Source: Paenibacillus turicensis (GTDB taxonomy: Bacteria > Bacillota > Bacilli > Paenibacillales > Paenibacillaceae). From it: a stretch of 64,000 bases of DNA. The notes below the pieces were generated by a model that ran no database searches, was not told the origin of the DNA, and saw only the letters and a program-made list of their open reading frames with translations. The position numbers and the translations under genes are program-made. Each line of letters begins with the position of its first letter. Position 1 is the stretch's first letter. The stretch is taken from the NCBI RefSeq assembly GCF_017873435.1, contig NZ_JAGGKG010000001.1:186001-250000 (forward strand), written 5' to 3'. This document shows, one piece after another, positions 8,840 to 18,488 of this stretch.

Positions 8840-11800
8840 TTAGATCAGTTCAGCGAATTTCAGAATGCGTTGCATAAGTGCCGCTGTTTCTGCACGAGTT
8901 ACCGCATTACGCGCGTGAAGTCTACCTGTAGTATCACCAGCCATTATCCCTTTTTCCACTAAATAACTTACATTGATTTGCGCCCATTCAGAAACCTGAT
9001 TACCATCTTTATATGCAGTTAGTGTATTGATATCTGTTACAGTTGCATCAATCCTAGCCAATTTAATCGCACGAGCTAAAATTGCAGTTGCTTCCTGACG
9101 GCTAATGTGCTGAGATGGTTTAAATGAGCCATCATTGTAGCCCTTTAACAAACCGTAAGCAGATGCCGTATTTACATATTCAGAATACCAAGCATCACTC
9201 GCTACATCTTCAAAGCCTTGTCCTTTTGCAGTCTCATCCTGCAATCCAAATGCACGAACAGCGATCGCCGCAAACTCCGCACGCGTAATCTCACGGTTTG
9301 GATCGAAGGTATTCTCCGTTACACCCTCTACAACTAATCGAGAAGCCATTTCATCTATAATGTCTTTACCCCAATGGTTTGTTGTATCTGCAAAGGTCTC
9401 TTCATTCCATATTAATGCAAACGTACCCTCGCTAACTAAGCTATTAATTTTCGCAAAGTATTGTCCATCCAATTTTACAACCTGTGTAGGAACATGCATA
9501 AAGGATTTTTGTGATTGATCATAAATAATCCCTGTCGTAATTTTGTTTGGATCATATCCTTCAGGCAATGCAATTAAACGTACTGCATACTGATCAAAGT
9601 TAGGGACCTTCTTCTCTACACCATTCGTACTGGAAGACACCCCAAAGTTTACTGCTGAACCAATTACGCTATAACCTTCTTTAGAAGCGATACTCTTCAC
9701 ATTTTGCATTACACTGTCTGAAGCTTTGGATACCGTTACCTTATATTGAAGCTCTTTTAAGCTTTGCTCATCATTATTTCCGGTTGTGAATTGGTCAACG
9801 CCAAGCTGTTTTGCAGGTAAAATATAACGTCCAAGCTTCGTTTTAAGTTCTACTGATCCCTCTTTATCATCTAACCATTTTGCAAGGGGACCTGGGATTT
9901 CAGTCACAGTGTGATCAACATCTTCATTAGAATCGATGTCTAGCGACGTACGATTTGATTTGTTAAGTGTGTCCTTCGCCTTATCTGCATCTAATTTGAT
10001 CGTTGTTTCTTTCTTACCGTCTTTTTCTTGCTTCACAACCGTCCCTATTGGTTCACCACTAACAGGGTCCTTCAAGTTATCACCTTTATTCGCAGGCTGA
10101 GGTGTTCCTTGGTTTGTTCCTTGGTTGCTACCTGAACCACCACCTGATCCACCGAAACCATTACCACCATTATTACCACCTGATGATCCTCCAGGACTTT
10201 CTCCATTACCACCACCAGAATTGGCATTATCTTTTACAGTAACCTCAATTACGATAGTGATATCGCTATAGCTAACTTTAATTTGTACTGTTCCCGCTGA
10301 TTTAGCTGTAATAAGCCCATTATGATCAACGGTTGCTATACTTTCATCTAAAGAAGTAAATACCAAGTCGTCAGTTAATGGCAAATATGTGTCATCATCG
10401 TATACAGCTTTAATTACTGTTTGTTGTGTCTTTCCTTTTTCAAGCGTGTACTTATTGCTTTCTGAAGCTATATTAACAAGTACAGGTGCAACATAGCTCA
10501 CCTTCACCGTGATTTGAACAGGAACCGTTTTATATAAAACAGTGATCACTGTCTCTCCCTCACTATGCGCGGTCACTAGTCCATTCTCATCCACTGAAGC
10601 AATTTCGGAATCTGCTGAACTAAAAGTTAAATCTTCTGTCACAACATATCGAGAATTATCTTCCTCATTTAAAGCTTCTACTACTGTTTGATGTGTTCCG
10701 CCTACTCTTAGGCTATAGTTTGTACTATCCAAATAAATTGGAGGGTGCTCTAAAGTATTAAAACTGCCTTCATTTGGAGCATAGGTCACACCGTAGAAAT
10801 CAGTAGCATACGCTCTGTACGTATATGAGGTGTTTGGCATTAAGTTGCTAGCTTTTATTGCAAATGTGCCAATGCCACTATTTTGACTTGCATATTTTAC
10901 AGTCTCATTGTTAGTAAGATTTTTAACTTCAATCCCTTGCTCAAGTACTGGTTTTTTACCTGCTATAACCAGCTCACCATTAAGTTGAGCATATGTCGAA
11001 CCTACAGATTCTACAGATCCTGTTGTCACAATCGGGGACGATTGTAGTGTCCACGTTTCATTAATGATTGGATTTCCTGAGGAGCCACCATAACCACCAA
11101 ATGATACAACCTGATCGTTTCTCTCATCGTAAACCATTCCGATATGTCCACGATTATTCGTTACAATATTTTGCTGAGTCCAATTACTTCCATCCCAAAA
11201 CCAAGTATCTCTGAGCTGCACATTACCTACACCATCTCCACCAAAGAGAATAATGTGTGCTCCATCATACGATAGACCATACCCAAAACGAGCAGGTGGT
11301 GTATTTGCAGTCACGTGTTGTGTCCAATCGGTTCCATCCCAAGTCCATGTATCACTTAAGATTTGGCTTCCGCCATTTCCACCAAATAATACGACGTTAT
11401 GATTTATTGGATCATAGGACATTTGACCAAATGCACGTGCTGAAGGAGAATGCGCTGGATTTTTTTTAATCCAAGTATGATTAGCTCCATCCCATACCCA
11501 TGTGTCATTAAATACGCCACCGCCAAAAAGAACTACATTATTATTGTTATAATCATAAGACATAAAGGGTACACCACGTGGTGTTGGGCTAACTACTGGA
11601 TCTTGTTCCTCCCAATCCATCGTATCCCAATTCCATAACCAAGTATCTCCAAGCGAAGAATTTACACCATCTCCACCAAACATAACTATACGCTGAGTAG
11701 CTTGGTCATACGCCATTCCTCCACCACTACGAGGAGCTGGTAAATGAAGAGTATCCACAGCGCTCCAATTATTACCATCCCAAATCCAGGTATCATTTAA

Positions 11801-12058
11801 ACGAACCTGACTTCCACCCACATAGCCACCAAACAATAGCGTTTTTCCTTCCTTTTGGTCATAAGCCATTAAGGGTGCTGTTCGCTGAACTGGAGAATTT
11901 TGAGGAAAACGTTGATTCCAAGTGTAATTTTCCCCACTTCCAGATGACTCTTGTCCTGGGCCTGGTTCTATTGCTCCTACCAGTCCAGCATTTAAAGGTA
12001 ATACAATCAATACACTCAAAAACAATACTATCATTTTAAAACCAAGCTTCTTCTGCAA
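8840..12058 (-). CDS. Secreted S-layer-homology protein with Kelch, Big2 and three SLH domains
   Basis: This 1072-residue protein carries a signal peptide (residues ~1-29). About six Kelch-like repeats follow (~50-345, each with YDxxxxxVVLFGG...DTWxWDG). Then come a fibronectin/DUF-type stretch (~350-435), two Big2 Ig-like domains (~445-520 and ~535-612, each with VD.NGL.TA), a Gly/Ser/Asn linker (~615-660) and a beta-rich region (~660-890). Three SLH domains close the protein (~893-1072) with ITRAE, ISRQE and VTRAE motifs, which bind pyruvylated wall polymer. It should be displayed on the cell wall with its propeller outward, perhaps binding glycans; the ligand is unknown. It is a single-gene unit with its own terminator. 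Confidence 0.85.
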   Translation of the reverse strand: MQKKLGFKMIVLFLSVLIVLPLNAGLVGAIEPGPGQESSGSGENYTWNQRFPQNSPVQRTAPLMAYDQKEGKTLLFGGYVGGSQVRLNDTWIWDGNNWSAVDTLHLPAPRSGGGMAYDQATQRIVMFGGDGVNSSLGDTWLWNWDTMDWEEQDPVVSPTPRGVPFMSYDYNNNNVVLFGGGVFNDTWVWDGANHTWIKKNPAHSPSARAFGQMSYDPINHNVVLFGGNGGSQILSDTWTWDGTDWTQHVTANTPPARFGYGLSYDGAHIILFGGDGVGNVQLRDTWFWDGSNWTQQNIVTNNRGHIGMVYDERNDQVVSFGGYGGSSGNPIINETWTLQSSPIVTTGSVESVGSTYAQLNGELVIAGKKPVLEQGIEVKNLTNNETVKYASQNSGIGTFAIKASNLMPNTSYTYRAYATDFYGVTYAPNEGSFNTLEHPPIYLDSTNYSLRVGGTHQTVVEALNEEDNSRYVVTEDLTFSSADSEIASVDENGLVTAHSEGETVITVLYKTVPVQITVKVSYVAPVLVNIASESNKYTLEKGKTQQTVIKAVYDDDTYLPLTDDLVFTSLDESIATVDHNGLITAKSAGTVQIKVSYSDITIVIEVTVKDNANSGGGNGESPGGSSGGNNGGNGFGGSGGGSGSNQGTNQGTPQPANKGDNLKDPVSGEPIGTVVKQEKDGKKETTIKLDADKAKDTLNKSNRTSLDIDSNEDVDHTVTEIPGPLAKWLDDKEGSVELKTKLGRYILPAKQLGVDQFTTGNNDEQSLKELQYKVTVSKASDSVMQNVKSIASKEGYSVIGSAVNFGVSSSTNGVEKKVPNFDQYAVRLIALPEGYDPNKITTGIIYDQSQKSFMHVPTQVVKLDGQYFAKINSLVSEGTFALIWNEETFADTTNHWGKDIIDEMASRLVVEGVTENTFDPNREITRAEFAAIAVRAFGLQDETAKGQGFEDVASDAWYSEYVNTASAYGLLKGYNDGSFKPSQHISRQEATAILARAIKLARIDATVTDINTLTAYKDGNQVSEWAQINVSYLVEKGIMAGDTTGRLHARNAVTRAETAALMQRILKFAELI

Positions 12059-12294
12059 CGGTCACAACCTCCATGATGTGAATATTAGTATATTAGTTCT
12101 AACGTAGCAGAAGAGCATACAACATTTTCTCAACATTTTAATTAATTAAATTTAATTCGTGTTATTCTCGTTATGGATCAGACCCTGCTGTCCCAATATA
12201 CTGTGTTAAAATAAAGTTAGATAAAAGACGGCATCAATTGTCGAGTTTCCTCTATGTAGTTATTGTATTGTTGAGTTAGAAAGGAGGTCAGGGA

Positions 12295-13191
12295 ATGGAT
12301 CTTTTAAAACGCTTCAACAATGCGATTGAATATTTAGAAAGTCATCTTGCAGACACTATTGATTACGAAGAGGTTGCCAAAATAGCATGCTGCTCTATTT
12401 ATAATTTTCAAAGAATGTTCTCCTATATTTTGGACATCTCGCCATCAGAATACGTAAGACGAAGACGATTAACGCTAGCTGCACTAGAGCTTCAAAACAG
12501 TGACATCAAAATTATTGACCTTGCGATGAAATACGGATATGAATCCCATGATGCCTTCACTCGTGCCTTTCAAAAAATTCATGGCGTCACACCTTCACGA
12601 GCTAGACAGCAAGGGGTTATGCTCCGATCCTACCCTCGTATCTCTTTTCACATATCAATTAAGGGGGATCAAGACATGCGTTATACGATTGTGGATAAGG
12701 AAGATTTTGAAATTTTTGGGATTGAAGAGGTGTTTTCTACTGTAACTGATCAAGACAATAACAGTGTATCAGGCTTCTGGAAATCGTGTCATGCAACAGG
12801 CGCTTATGAGAAGCTTTTTGATGCTGCAAACTTTCGTAAGCGTGGAGAGGACTATACCGGCATGTGCTCCATCCATGCTGCACTAAATTATCGAAATACT
12901 GGAAAAGAAACATTCCCGTACATGTTATTCGCATTTGCTTCTAGTCACAGTCAGACACAAGGATATACTAGCGTAACAATTCCAGCTCAAAAATGGGCCA
13001 TTTTCACATCAGAGTTACACGGAGAAGATCAAATGGGCATCATGACAAGTAGCTTATGGAGAAGAGTATATTCTGAATGGCTCCCCTCATCAGGCTACGA
13101 GAAGCTAGAGGGACCAGACATTGAGATTTACGGCCGTGGGGAGAATAAGCAATATTATAGTGAGGTCTGGATTCCCGTTGTAAAAAAATAA
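12295..13191 (+). CDS. AraC-family regulator with GyrI-like effector-binding domain
   Basis: This 298-residue protein begins with an AraC/XylS double helix-turn-helix (~8-105; IDYEEVAKIACCSIYNFQRMFSYI and the second helix AMKYGYESHDAFTRAFQKIHGVTP). A GyrI-like/SOUL-type ligand domain follows (~125-297), ending in the characteristic EIYGRGE.....YYSEVWIPV. Members of this family act as transcription activators that sense small, often lipophilic molecules. AAGGAGG lies 10 nt before the ATG. It is monocistronic, divergent from the SLH gene and closed by a terminator. Confidence 0.88.
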   Translation: MDLLKRFNNAIEYLESHLADTIDYEEVAKIACCSIYNFQRMFSYILDISPSEYVRRRRLTLAALELQNSDIKIIDLAMKYGYESHDAFTRAFQKIHGVTPSRARQQGVMLRSYPRISFHISIKGDQDMRYTIVDKEDFEIFGIEEVFSTVTDQDNNSVSGFWKSCHATGAYEKLFDAANFRKRGEDYTGMCSIHAALNYRNTGKETFPYMLFAFASSHSQTQGYTSVTIPAQKWAIFTSELHGEDQMGIMTSSLWRRVYSEWLPSSGYEKLEGPDIEIYGRGENKQYYSEVWIPVVKK

Positions 13192-13200
13192 TAATAGTTA

Positions 13201-13236
13201 AACCTGCTTGGCTTTAGCTGAGCAGGTTTGTTTTTT
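13201..13236 (+). terminator. Terminator after the AraC/GyrI regulator
   Basis: AACCTGCT (13201-13208) pairs with AGCAGGTT (13221-13228), and TTTGTTTTTT follows. It lies 9 bp past the stop. Confidence 0.85.
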
Positions 13237-13273
13237 ATAGAACAATCAGGAATTTGCTTTAAGATTGAGGAAA

Positions 13274-14896
13274 CTATTCCTTCCAATTCTCTACAAAATT
13301 AGCTATCGCAGCCTGCTCAATAGGTAGTCCTTTCGTATAACGCTCCATAAATAAAGCAAAACCTTCTACATCAATCGGATTAGGACAAACCTCTTGTCCT
13401 TCTCCATGCTTAAATACCTTATTGGTAAGGTAATACGCTAAGCCCTTATGCTTTTCCCTATCAACCATAAAGGAGGCCAAAATTGCTATTCCCCATGCGC
13501 CACCCTCACTAGCCGTAGCCATCACCGATACAGGAACATTTAGTGCAGCAGCACATATTTTTTGACCTACTAGGGGTGTTTTGAACAATCCGCCATGCGC
13601 CAAAATACGATCAATGGTTACCTGCTCCTTCTGGGTCAAAATATCCATACCAAGTCTTAGTGCAGCAAATGCGCTAAACAGATGTACTCTCATAAAGTTA
13701 GCCAGATTGAAGTGGCTTTGTGGAGACCTTACAAAGATTGGACGCCCCTGTGAAAACCCTGTAATATTCTCGCCTGAATAATAGCCATAGCTAAGCAACC
13801 CACCTGCATCTGCGTCCCCTTCTAACGCTTTGTTGAATAATACACTGAATAGCTGATCCATATCCGGTTTGAGTCCCATTGCTTCATAAAAATCTCGGAA
13901 CAAGCCTATCCAAGCATTAATATCACTGGAGCAATTATTAGCTAGAACCATGCTAACAGGGTTGCCTTCGGGTGTGGTCACAATATCAATCTCAGGGTAC
14001 ACTGTAGACAAATCTTTCTCCAATACAAACATCGCAAAAATCGAAGTACCTACAGAAATGTTACCTGTACGCTTCTCCACACTATTCGTAGCCACCATCC
14101 CTGTTCCCGCATCACCTTCTGGAGGGCACAATGGAATTCCTGCTTGTAGGGTGCCTGAAGGATCTAACAGGCAAGCACCAGCTTCACTGAGATAACCGGC
14201 ATTTTCACCCGCAGTATATACTTTAGGCAAAATATTTTTAAGCTCCCATGGGTAGCCTTTATCAGCAATCAAATCTTCAAATTGCGCTATCATCTTTTTA
14301 TTAAATTGCTTAGTAGATTGATCGATTGGGAACATGCCTGAGGCATCTCCTACACCCAGAGCCTTATTGTCAGTCAACAACCAATGGATGTAACCCGATA
14401 AGGTTGTAATATATGTGATGTTGGCGACATGCTCCTCCTCGTTTAAAATCGCTTGATATAAATGAGCAATACTCCAACGTTGAGGAATTTTAAACTGAAA
14501 TTTTTCCGTTAATTGTGATGTAGCAGTATATGTGGTCGTATTGCGCCATGTACGGAATGGAACCAGCAGTTCACCAGCTTGATCAAGTGCAATATAACCC
14601 TGCATCATGGCAGAGCATCCGATCGAGCCAATCTTTTGCAATGGCAGACCATAATTTTTTTCAACCTCTAGCTTTAGTTGTTGATAGGTTGTCTGTAATC
14701 CGATAATGGCTTCATCTAGATTGTAAGTCCAATAACCATCAATTAATTGATTTTCCCACTGATAGCTACTAGAAGCGATAGTTTCAAAATTTTGATCGAT
14801 GAGTACAGCCTTAATCCGTGTCGAGCCAAATTCAATACCAAGTGAGGTTTTTCCTCTGATTATGTCTTCTTTGGTATGTTCATACATGATGGGCAT
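13274..14896 (-). CDS. FGGY-family carbohydrate kinase
   Basis: This 540-residue kinase of the xylulokinase/ribulokinase superfamily has the N-terminal phosphate loop [16 protein letters not shown], a middle segment [15 protein letters not shown] with TGNISVGTS, and the C-terminal ATPase motif [15 protein letters not shown] followed by [11 protein letters not shown]. It should phosphorylate a pentose or related sugar with ATP; which one cannot be told. The start ATG CCC is preceded by GAGGGAGGAG; an alternative ATG lies 9 bp further in. The upstream gene encodes a PHP phosphoesterase, but a terminator-like hairpin separates them. Confidence 0.85.
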   Translation of the reverse strand: MPIMYEHTKEDIIRGKTSLGIEFGSTRIKAVLIDQNFETIASSSYQWENQLIDGYWTYNLDEAIIGLQTTYQQLKLEVEKNYGLPLQKIGSIGCSAMMQGYIALDQAGELLVPFRTWRNTTTYTATSQLTEKFQFKIPQRWSIAHLYQAILNEEEHVANITYITTLSGYIHWLLTDNKALGVGDASGMFPIDQSTKQFNKKMIAQFEDLIADKGYPWELKNILPKVYTAGENAGYLSEAGACLLDPSGTLQAGIPLCPPEGDAGTGMVATNSVEKRTGNISVGTSIFAMFVLEKDLSTVYPEIDIVTTPEGNPVSMVLANNCSSDINAWIGLFRDFYEAMGLKPDMDQLFSVLFNKALEGDADAGGLLSYGYYSGENITGFSQGRPIFVRSPQSHFNLANFMRVHLFSAFAALRLGMDILTQKEQVTIDRILAHGGLFKTPLVGQKICAAALNVPVSVMATASEGGAWGIAILASFMVDREKHKGLAYYLTNKVFKHGEGQEVCPNPIDVEGFALFMERYTKGLPIEQAAIANFVENWKE

Positions 14897-15009
14897 TGCT
14901 CCTCCCTCATTTTGAATAATTCAATAAAAATAACAGTAATTAAGTAAAGTTTATATTCATTTAAAATCGTATAATTCCTGCTAAAACTACATAATTATTT
15001 GCACAAAAA

Positions 15010-15054
15010 ATACAGCTTAATTTTTATCCTTAGGGAAGTAAAAATAAGCTGTAT
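15010..15054 (-). terminator. Terminator after the PHP-domain gene
   Basis: ATACAGCTTA(A)TTTTTA (from 15010) pairs with TAAAAATAAGCTGTAT (ending 15054). On the minus strand the stem ends in a run of T (TATTTTTTG). It lies about 57 bp past the stop at 15112. Confidence 0.75.
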
Positions 15055-15111
15055 TAGATATGTTAAATCTATATATGCATGTCATTTAGAATGTATTTTC
15101 ATTTACAAATA

Positions 15112-16104
15112 TTAATCATGAATCGGCAGCATTTTCCGTTTACCATCTCGAAAGATTGCAAGTTCCTTATATCCCACCTGTATGGCAGCTGTAAGAGCTT
15201 CATCAAGCAGCATCCCGATATCGTCAGGAAAATGAGAATCAGAGGACAAGGTTAATGGAACATTATGCTCTGCAAGTACAGATAAGAAAAGTGGGCTTGG
15301 GCAGATCTCTGCAATAGGATAACGGTAAGCTAATCCTGTATTAATCTCAGTAATTACATCACATTGTTTCATTACTTCTGCAATGCTGTGATAGTAAAAC
15401 AAAAGCTCTCTCTCATCATCAGGACGGAAGCCAAACACTTTGAGATTGTCTGGGTGGGCAATAATATGAAATAGTCCTGATTCACACGCTTGTCTAAGCA
15501 ATTCATAATACTCCCCATACATCTGAACAGCATCTCTGCCAATAAATTCATCTTGTGTTTTGCGATTATCAAAACCCCATCCATCCATAAAATGGACTGA
15601 GCCAATCACATAATCCCAGTCATAAGCTGATAATATCTCACCTAATTCCGCCTCTCCACCTTGGAAAAAGTCAGCCTCGATGCCAAGCGCTAAGTCTGGA
15701 CGTGTACGCTGAGCCTTTTTAATAAAGTTTACAAAGTCAGGTAATGAGGCCACACAAACTTGGTCTAACCATTGCTGTTGTAGCTTACCTATACGACCAT
15801 CATCAAGCAGCATGTGCTTTTCATAATAGGGACGACATTCCCGAAAGCGATATAAATGATCAACAATGCCAAATTGCTTAATTCCTCGCTCCCGTCCTTT
15901 GATTAAATAACGATCTAACCACTTCTCGCTAAAGCAGCCTTGCGCTATACGTTCAGAAAGCTGTTGTGTCATCGCTTTCGCATAATGTTGTCCTAGTTCT
16001 TCATGCGGTTTAGGTTCTGTTGTTGCTAATGCCTGTAAAGTACGAGATAACCATTGTAATGAATATGGCCCTTCTTCTAGATGAAAATGGAAATCAACCT
16101 TCAA
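15112..16104 (-). CDS. PHP-domain phosphoesterase (histidinol-phosphatase-like)
   Basis: This 330-residue protein starts with the PHP metal motif VDFHFHLEEGP and has the later metal motifs IEADFFQG, IGSVHFMDGW, IIAHPDNL and SDSHFPDDIG. These are the usual order for HisK-type PHP phosphoesterases. The reaction is likely hydrolysis of a phosphomonoester in the cytosol; no histidine genes are nearby, so the substrate is open. The start codon is TTG (16104-16102) with GAGGAG 10 nt upstream. Confidence 0.78.
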   Translation of the reverse strand: MKVDFHFHLEEGPYSLQWLSRTLQALATTEPKPHEELGQHYAKAMTQQLSERIAQGCFSEKWLDRYLIKGRERGIKQFGIVDHLYRFRECRPYYEKHMLLDDGRIGKLQQQWLDQVCVASLPDFVNFIKKAQRTRPDLALGIEADFFQGGEAELGEILSAYDWDYVIGSVHFMDGWGFDNRKTQDEFIGRDAVQMYGEYYELLRQACESGLFHIIAHPDNLKVFGFRPDDERELLFYYHSIAEVMKQCDVITEINTGLAYRYPIAEICPSPLFLSVLAEHNVPLTLSSDSHFPDDIGMLLDEALTAAIQVGYKELAIFRDGKRKMLPIHD

Positions 16105-16213
16105 TCTATTTCAACTCCTCTTCACTCTTGATCCCAGCCTAATGATGAGCCCACAAGAAAGTTACTGTTCTAGACTTTGATTTTTAATTAAACAATGTAC
16201 TTAGGTGTTAGCC

Positions 16214-16883
16214 TTATTCCTTTTTTACCGCCACAAATATAATCATAGCATCCTTATCTGTAAATGCTGAGCGATTCCACTGACTATATTCAGCGTGAAT
16301 TTCAAACCCATGATTAACTAATAATTCAGTGATTTGTTCTGGCTTTGTAAATAAACATAAAATATTAGCAGAGGTTTCATAGTTTTTAAATTTTCGAACC
16401 GTTGTCCACTTCATAATATTACTGTGTGGATCAAATCGTTGTTCTCCCCCAACCTCAACGGGGGTGCCCTCCACATCCTGAAACGTATGCCAATACTCAT
16501 ATTCACAATCTGTCAAATCATTTCCATCAGGATTACGAGTCTCAAAAACAAATTTCCCACCTGCTCTAAGCAGCTTATTCACATTTTGCAGTAATAGGTT
16601 TTGATCCTTTTCATTTAAAAAGGCTTGAAAAGCATTGCCTGTCAAATATACAAAATCGTATAGGATGGGCGAGGTAAAGGTTAGTGCATCACCAACAAAA
16701 AAGCGTGCATTGTCAACCTTATTTTTTTGCTTGGCATATTGGATCATATTTGGCAAAATATCTGTCCCATCTATATTTACGCCTTTTTCAGCCAGATATA
16801 ATGTCGTTAATCCTGTGCCACAAGCAAGCTCAAGTACACGTTCGTGTCCCTTTGCCTCCTGTAGAAAGAATAAAAAAAGTCAT
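16214..16883 (-). pseudogene. Class I SAM-dependent methyltransferase, 5'-truncated and frameshifted
   Basis: From 16756 downward an intact frame covers the middle and C-terminus. The same frame continues upstream without an ATG through QEAKGHERVLELACGTGL, the SAM-binding motif I, to a TGA. A plausible ATG (16883-16881, with a GGAGG before it) enters that frame only if one base is removed from the run of seven A (16872-16878, plus strand). Even so, about 40 N-terminal residues typical of the family are missing. A transposable miniature element begins 36 bp upstream (16920). I read this as a decayed gene, unless the homopolymer is a sequencing error. Confidence 0.7.
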
Positions 16884-16911
16884 GGCTCCTCCCATCAATT
16901 ACAATTTCAAT

Positions 16912-17139
16912 AATTAAAAGGCTCTTTATTTAAATTGTGGTTGACAACTACCCCAAGCTAGCGAAGGGACAAAGGGATTTTGGAGAAATAGAATGTTCGT
17001 CTCTTAAAACTAGCTATTTACAATCAAATGATCAATAACTATGAAATCTGGTTTTAACAACGATCGGAAGAACCCTCTGTTTCGAGCCCTCCATCTCCAT
17101 TGTTGACAACCACTAATTTTTATTTAGAGTCAATTAAAA
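16912..17139. repeat. 8-bp target-site duplication flanking miniature element C
   Basis: AATTAAAA occurs immediately outside both ends of the element, at 16912-16919 and 17132-17139. This is a direct sign of transposition. Confidence 0.8.
16920..17131. mobile_element. Miniature inverted-repeat transposable element, copy C (212 bp)
   Basis: The ends are imperfect ~29-bp inverted repeats: left GGCTCTTTATTTAAATT then GTGGTTGACAAC; right (complement) GACTCTAAATAAAAATTAG then TGGTTGTCAAC. A second, inner pair (GCTAGCGAAGGGACAAAGGG with AACCCTCTGTTTCGAGC) makes the whole element a long imperfect hairpin. It is flanked by an exact 8-bp duplication. It has no open reading frame of note. GGCTCTT ends with 8-bp A+T-rich duplications are typical of ISL3-family transposition, so a non-autonomous ISL3-type derivative is likely; no transposase is in the window. 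Confidence 0.8.
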
Positions 17140-17236
17140 TTATACCAATTTGTATACGCTAATGCATTTTCCTTTATTTTTATTATCATTTTTCCCATAG
17201 GCTTCATTAATCAGTGAATCTACTTTCAATTTACTT

Positions 17237-18193
17237 TCAATCTACTTTCTCCACTATAGATCTCTTTATAGGTTTTGTTCGCAAATTATTGTTTTTCCTT
17301 AGCTTTAATAGAAATCCCTTGAGTGCCGCTGCGTTAACAAGCATCGTCCCTACAAGAATTGTGATAATTCCGATTAAGGTCAATCCATTTACCGCCTCAT
17401 TGTAAAATAACACCCCTACAGCAACAGCAATTGGTGGCGCGACATACAGCCATGTTGAAGGAAAAACAGGATCTGTTTTGGCAACAAGCCAATAAAACAA
17501 GCTGTGACCCACCATCGAACCAATCACAGTTAAGTATAATAAAGATAATGAAAATGGGAGTGAAAATTGAGTTGCCAAGTCTAGCTTTTCCGTTGCTAGA
17601 GATAACATCAAAAGAAATAGACCACCGTACATCATTTGCGCCGCATTTAGTGCAATCGGAGACACTTCTGCTAGCCCGTTACTTACCTTTTTAGAAAGAA
17701 CTGCGCCTACGGAGTAACTCATTTCTCCTATAAGAATAACGATGCAGCCTATAAACCAAAGGGATGAAACCTTTAGTGCTAAATTAGGCAAAACAAGCAG
17801 TAGCACACCAGTAAGCCCCAAAATACATCCAAACAACGAGATCGCAGATGCTTTTTGACGTAAGATAAAGGTTTGAAGCAACAAAATCATCACCGGGCCA
17901 GTTGCCGACAAAACAGCGGCTAAGCCTGAGGAAACATATTGCTCCCCCCAATAAAGCGCAGCAAATGTGCCGAAGGTCAACGTCGCACCTGTGAGCAACA
18001 TTTCCTTTCGTAGCAGTAGTTTAAAATCAGCTTTCCTCTTCCAAACCATCCACAAAAACAAAAGCATCCCTGCTATAAAAAAACGTAATCCTGCTGAAAA
18101 GAAAGGCGGCGCGCCTGCATCTACCCCAATTTTAATCGCTAAAAAGGTCGTACCAAAGATGAGACAGACGAGACTATAAGCCAGCATAATCAT
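17237..18193 (-). CDS. EamA/DMT-superfamily transporter
   Basis: This ~318-residue membrane protein has ten hydrophobic segments in two EamA repeats (first repeat opening LVCLIFGTTFLAIKIGVDAGAPPFF; second with PIALNAAQMMYGGLFLL and the WLYVAPPIAVAVGVLFYNE ending). Such proteins export amino acids or other small metabolites. I chose the ATG at 18193: GGGG lies 8 nt before it. The upstream in-frame ATGs at 18217 and 18199 have no usable spacing. It is divergent from a MocR-type regulator with an array of direct repeats between them, a very common regulator/exporter pairing. Confidence 0.85.
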   Translation of the reverse strand: MIMLAYSLVCLIFGTTFLAIKIGVDAGAPPFFSAGLRFFIAGMLLFLWMVWKRKADFKLLLRKEMLLTGATLTFGTFAALYWGEQYVSSGLAAVLSATGPVMILLLQTFILRQKASAISLFGCILGLTGVLLLVLPNLALKVSSLWFIGCIVILIGEMSYSVGAVLSKKVSNGLAEVSPIALNAAQMMYGGLFLLMLSLATEKLDLATQFSLPFSLSLLYLTVIGSMVGHSLFYWLVAKTDPVFPSTWLYVAPPIAVAVGVLFYNEAVNGLTLIGIITILVGTMLVNAAALKGFLLKLRKNNNLRTKPIKRSIVEKVD

Positions 18194-18326
18194 ATTCATT
18201 TCCCCTTTGAAATCCATAATGTAACCCTGTGAAATCTATATTTCAACCATTATAAAGGAGTATGAATAGAACAGATGGAGTGAGGTAGAACAGTTTAGCT
18301 AATATTACTGTATAATACTTAAAAAG

Positions 18327-18391
18327 ATACGTTAAGGTAAATGTATTAGAAATTGATACATTATGGAAATACATTAAATGGACATACGTTA
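18327..18391. promoter_or_regulatory. Five spaced direct repeats between the EamA and MocR genes (likely MocR operator)
   Basis: An octamer ATRYRTTA recurs five times in the same orientation: ATACGTTA 18327, ATGTATTA 18341, ATACATTA 18356, ATACATTA 18369, ATACGTTA 18384. The starts are 13-15 bp apart. A TATAAT lies just before the array (18311-18316). MocR/GabR-type regulators are known to bind direct repeats in divergent promoter regions, so this is the obvious operator candidate. Confidence 0.6.
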
Positions 18392-18488
18392 GAAGTTAAG
18401 TTGAAGCTTGAATGATCAGAAGAATCCATTAAAAAACATTAGCAGACGAGTCTCGAGATATTCTATTTTAATAAGGAGCTGAAATGTC

